Source of the DNA: CAZXWK01 sp964644675
GTDB lineage: Bacteria; Actinomycetota; Coriobacteriia; Anaerosomatales; JAAXUF01
Length of the DNA stretch: 33,165 nucleotides
Direction of reading: 5' to 3'
Assembly (NCBI GenBank): GCA_964644675.1
Contig: CAZXWK010000027.1
Span: 1-33,165, forward strand
Both the position numbers and the translations under genes were made by a program. Positions 32,132 to 33,165 of the stretch are shown here, one piece after another (positions within the stretch are counted from its first letter, which is position 1; each line of letters begins with the position of its first letter). The notes under the pieces were generated by a model that saw only the letters and a list, made by a program, of their open reading frames with translations, made no database searches and was not told where the DNA came from.

Positions 32132-33165
32132 CTAGTGGGTCAGGCCGATACCGTTGCCTGCACCGTCGCGGTGACACTTGAGGCACTGGCCGTCGTAGGC
32201 CTTCTGGTTCGTGCCTGCGGTGAACGTCATCGTCGTTCCAACGCTACCGCCGTAACCCGCCCAGATGCGGGAGCGAGGAGCGTTGCGGTTCTCGAGCTGG
32301 TTCTGCGCCCACGTCTTGGTGGTGTCGTAGGGCAGCTTCGCAGGATCGTACGCCTGCGCCGGGAAGGTCGTGATCTCGCTCGCGATGCCGAGGTTCGACC
32401 CACCGTAGGCGACCTGGCCGTGCGGGAACGTGAAGTTGCCCGCGACCGTGTTGGCGTAGTCCTTCTGATCGTGGCAGCTGGTGCAGCCGGCGATCGCGGC
32501 ATAGGAGGCAGCGCCCGGAACCGCGGCGAACGTACCGGCGACGTGGCCGGTCTTGGAGTCGCGGTTGTCGTTGCCACCGTAGCCCAGCGCCTCGGCACCG
32601 GTGTTGTCGGTGCGATACGCGCTACCCGACGTGATGCCCGTACCGTGGTTGCGGTTCTCCTTGATGCCCTTGTCGACGATGGCGTAGGAAGCCTCGGCGT
32701 GGCACTCGTCCTCGCCGGTCGACGGGTTGGAGGGACGACCGCAGGTGAGACCGGCCACGAGGGCGTGGGTCTCGTTGGCGTCCGGAGCGACACCGTGGAT
32801 CAGGATGTCGCCCGCGGCCGTGGTGGACACGATGGAGCTGTTGTTCGACACGAAGCGCTCGACGGCTGCGTCGGTGGCGCCCAGGTCGTCCCAGACGGCG
32901 TCAAGTCCGCCGTAGGTGCCATCGCCCTCGAGGTCGTTGTTCGCCGACTCGTTGAAGAGCAACTTGGTGGCGAAGAGCTTGTACTTCGAGCTGTCAGCAC
33001 CGTGCGGGTTCGTGGCGTGGCAGCGACGAGTGGCGCATCCGTAGCGATGACCCAACTCGTAGCCGATCTCAGGTGTGCTGCCCGTGCCGTCCCAATAGCC
33101 GTCAGCGACAAGGTCGAGAGCGCTGTCGTTGTGGGGGCCGCCGCCGTTCGCGGCGCCGCCCGCAG
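32132..33165 (-). CDS. giant multiheme cytochrome c, tandem copy (5' part outside window)
   Basis: The last 344 residues or so of a protein closely related to the 28717-32010 cytochrome. The frame is open at the window edge. Visible haem motifs are CATRRCH (CX4CH), the CX12CH candidate CGRPSNPSTGEDECH, CTSCH and a final CLKCH, followed by the same ending, GNGIGLT. A block unique to this copy (about 32290-32400) carries Pro/Asn/Gln-rich sequence (AQAYDPAKLPYDTTKTWAQN), where the paralogue has a shorter segment. It lies upstream in the same orientation, with a terminator-like hairpin between. The N-terminal domains cannot be judged here. Confidence 0.9.
   Translation of the reverse strand, partial: AGGAANGGGPHNDSALDLVADGYWDGTGSTPEIGYELGHRYGCATRRCHATNPHGADSSKYKLFATKLLFNESANNDLEGDGTYGGLDAVWDDLGATDAAVERFVSNNSSIVSTTAAGDILIHGVAPDANETHALVAGLTCGRPSNPSTGEDECHAEASYAIVDKGIKENRNHGTGITSGSAYRTDNTGAEALGYGGNDNRDSKTGHVAGTFAAVPGAASYAAIAGCTSCHDQKDYANTVAGNFTFPHGQVAYGGSNLGIASEITTFPAQAYDPAKLPYDTTKTWAQNQLENRNAPRSRIWAGYGGSVGTTMTFTAGTNQKAYDGQCLKCHRDGAGNGIGLTH
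32416..33164. repeat. direct repeat copy B (cytochrome 3' region)
   Basis: Second copy of 28917-29665, running off the window edge. It includes the 463-base identical core at 32499-32961. Confidence 0.95.

Noticed and set aside
1..33165. tRNA, rRNA, CRISPR, insertion sequence or phage genes
   Set aside because: No cloverleaf, conserved rRNA stretch, regular spacer array, transposase, integrase or structural phage motif was seen.

Overview
The window is a GC-rich bacterial contig scaffold with two 100-N assembly gaps, dense coding, many GTG/TTG starts and frequent 4-bp stop/start overlaps. AT-rich -10 boxes directly before start codons (leaderless transcription), together with large multiheme c-type cytochromes and an export-type polysaccharide locus, suggest an anaerobic or facultative actinobacterium, perhaps of the Coriobacteriia/OPB41 type. 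No rRNA or other marker gene is present, so this assignment is inference.

Region 1 (1-8777, minus strand) is a probable operon for surface glycan or lipid-linked sugar metabolism. In transcription order it holds a membrane-anchored protein of unknown function, a polytopic GT39-like membrane protein, a radical SAM protein with a coiled-coil tail, a second GT39-like transferase broken by an assembly gap, a small two-helix membrane protein, a SAM methyltransferase and a GT2 polyprenyl-phosphate sugar transferase cut by the window edge. Region 2 (9052-14469, plus strand) holds a methyltransferase, a GT4-like transferase with a strange Pro/Tyr-rich insert, a GNAT acetyltransferase, a PIG-L deacetylase and a PseC-type aminotransferase. 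This looks like a cassette for an amino/acylamino deoxysugar and its transfer. Region 3 (14496-19963) holds a hexapeptide acyltransferase, three GT4 glycosyltransferases and two small paralogous proteins of an unrecognised family.

Region 4 (19565-26299, minus strand) holds the ABC-2 polysaccharide exporter (ATPase and permease), a GT4 broken by the second gap, an O-antigen-ligase-like membrane protein and, at the promoter-proximal end, leuA (2-isopropylmalate synthase). leuA is preceded by what looks like a leaderless leucine leader peptide and attenuator hairpin.

Region 5 (26356-33165, minus strand) is a multiheme cytochrome cluster. A partial giant cytochrome and its tandem paralogue, a secreted 1097-residue cytochrome with a lectin-like N-terminus, lie upstream of two membrane-anchored 12-haem cytochromes that overlap translationally. 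The layout fits an electron conduit from the membrane to the cell surface. The tandem giant cytochromes share a 463-bp stretch that is identical base for base, and an unusual CX12CH motif.

No tRNA, rRNA, CRISPR array, insertion sequence or phage gene was seen. No gene-free stretch exceeds 300 bases; the longest is the divergent gap 8778-9051.
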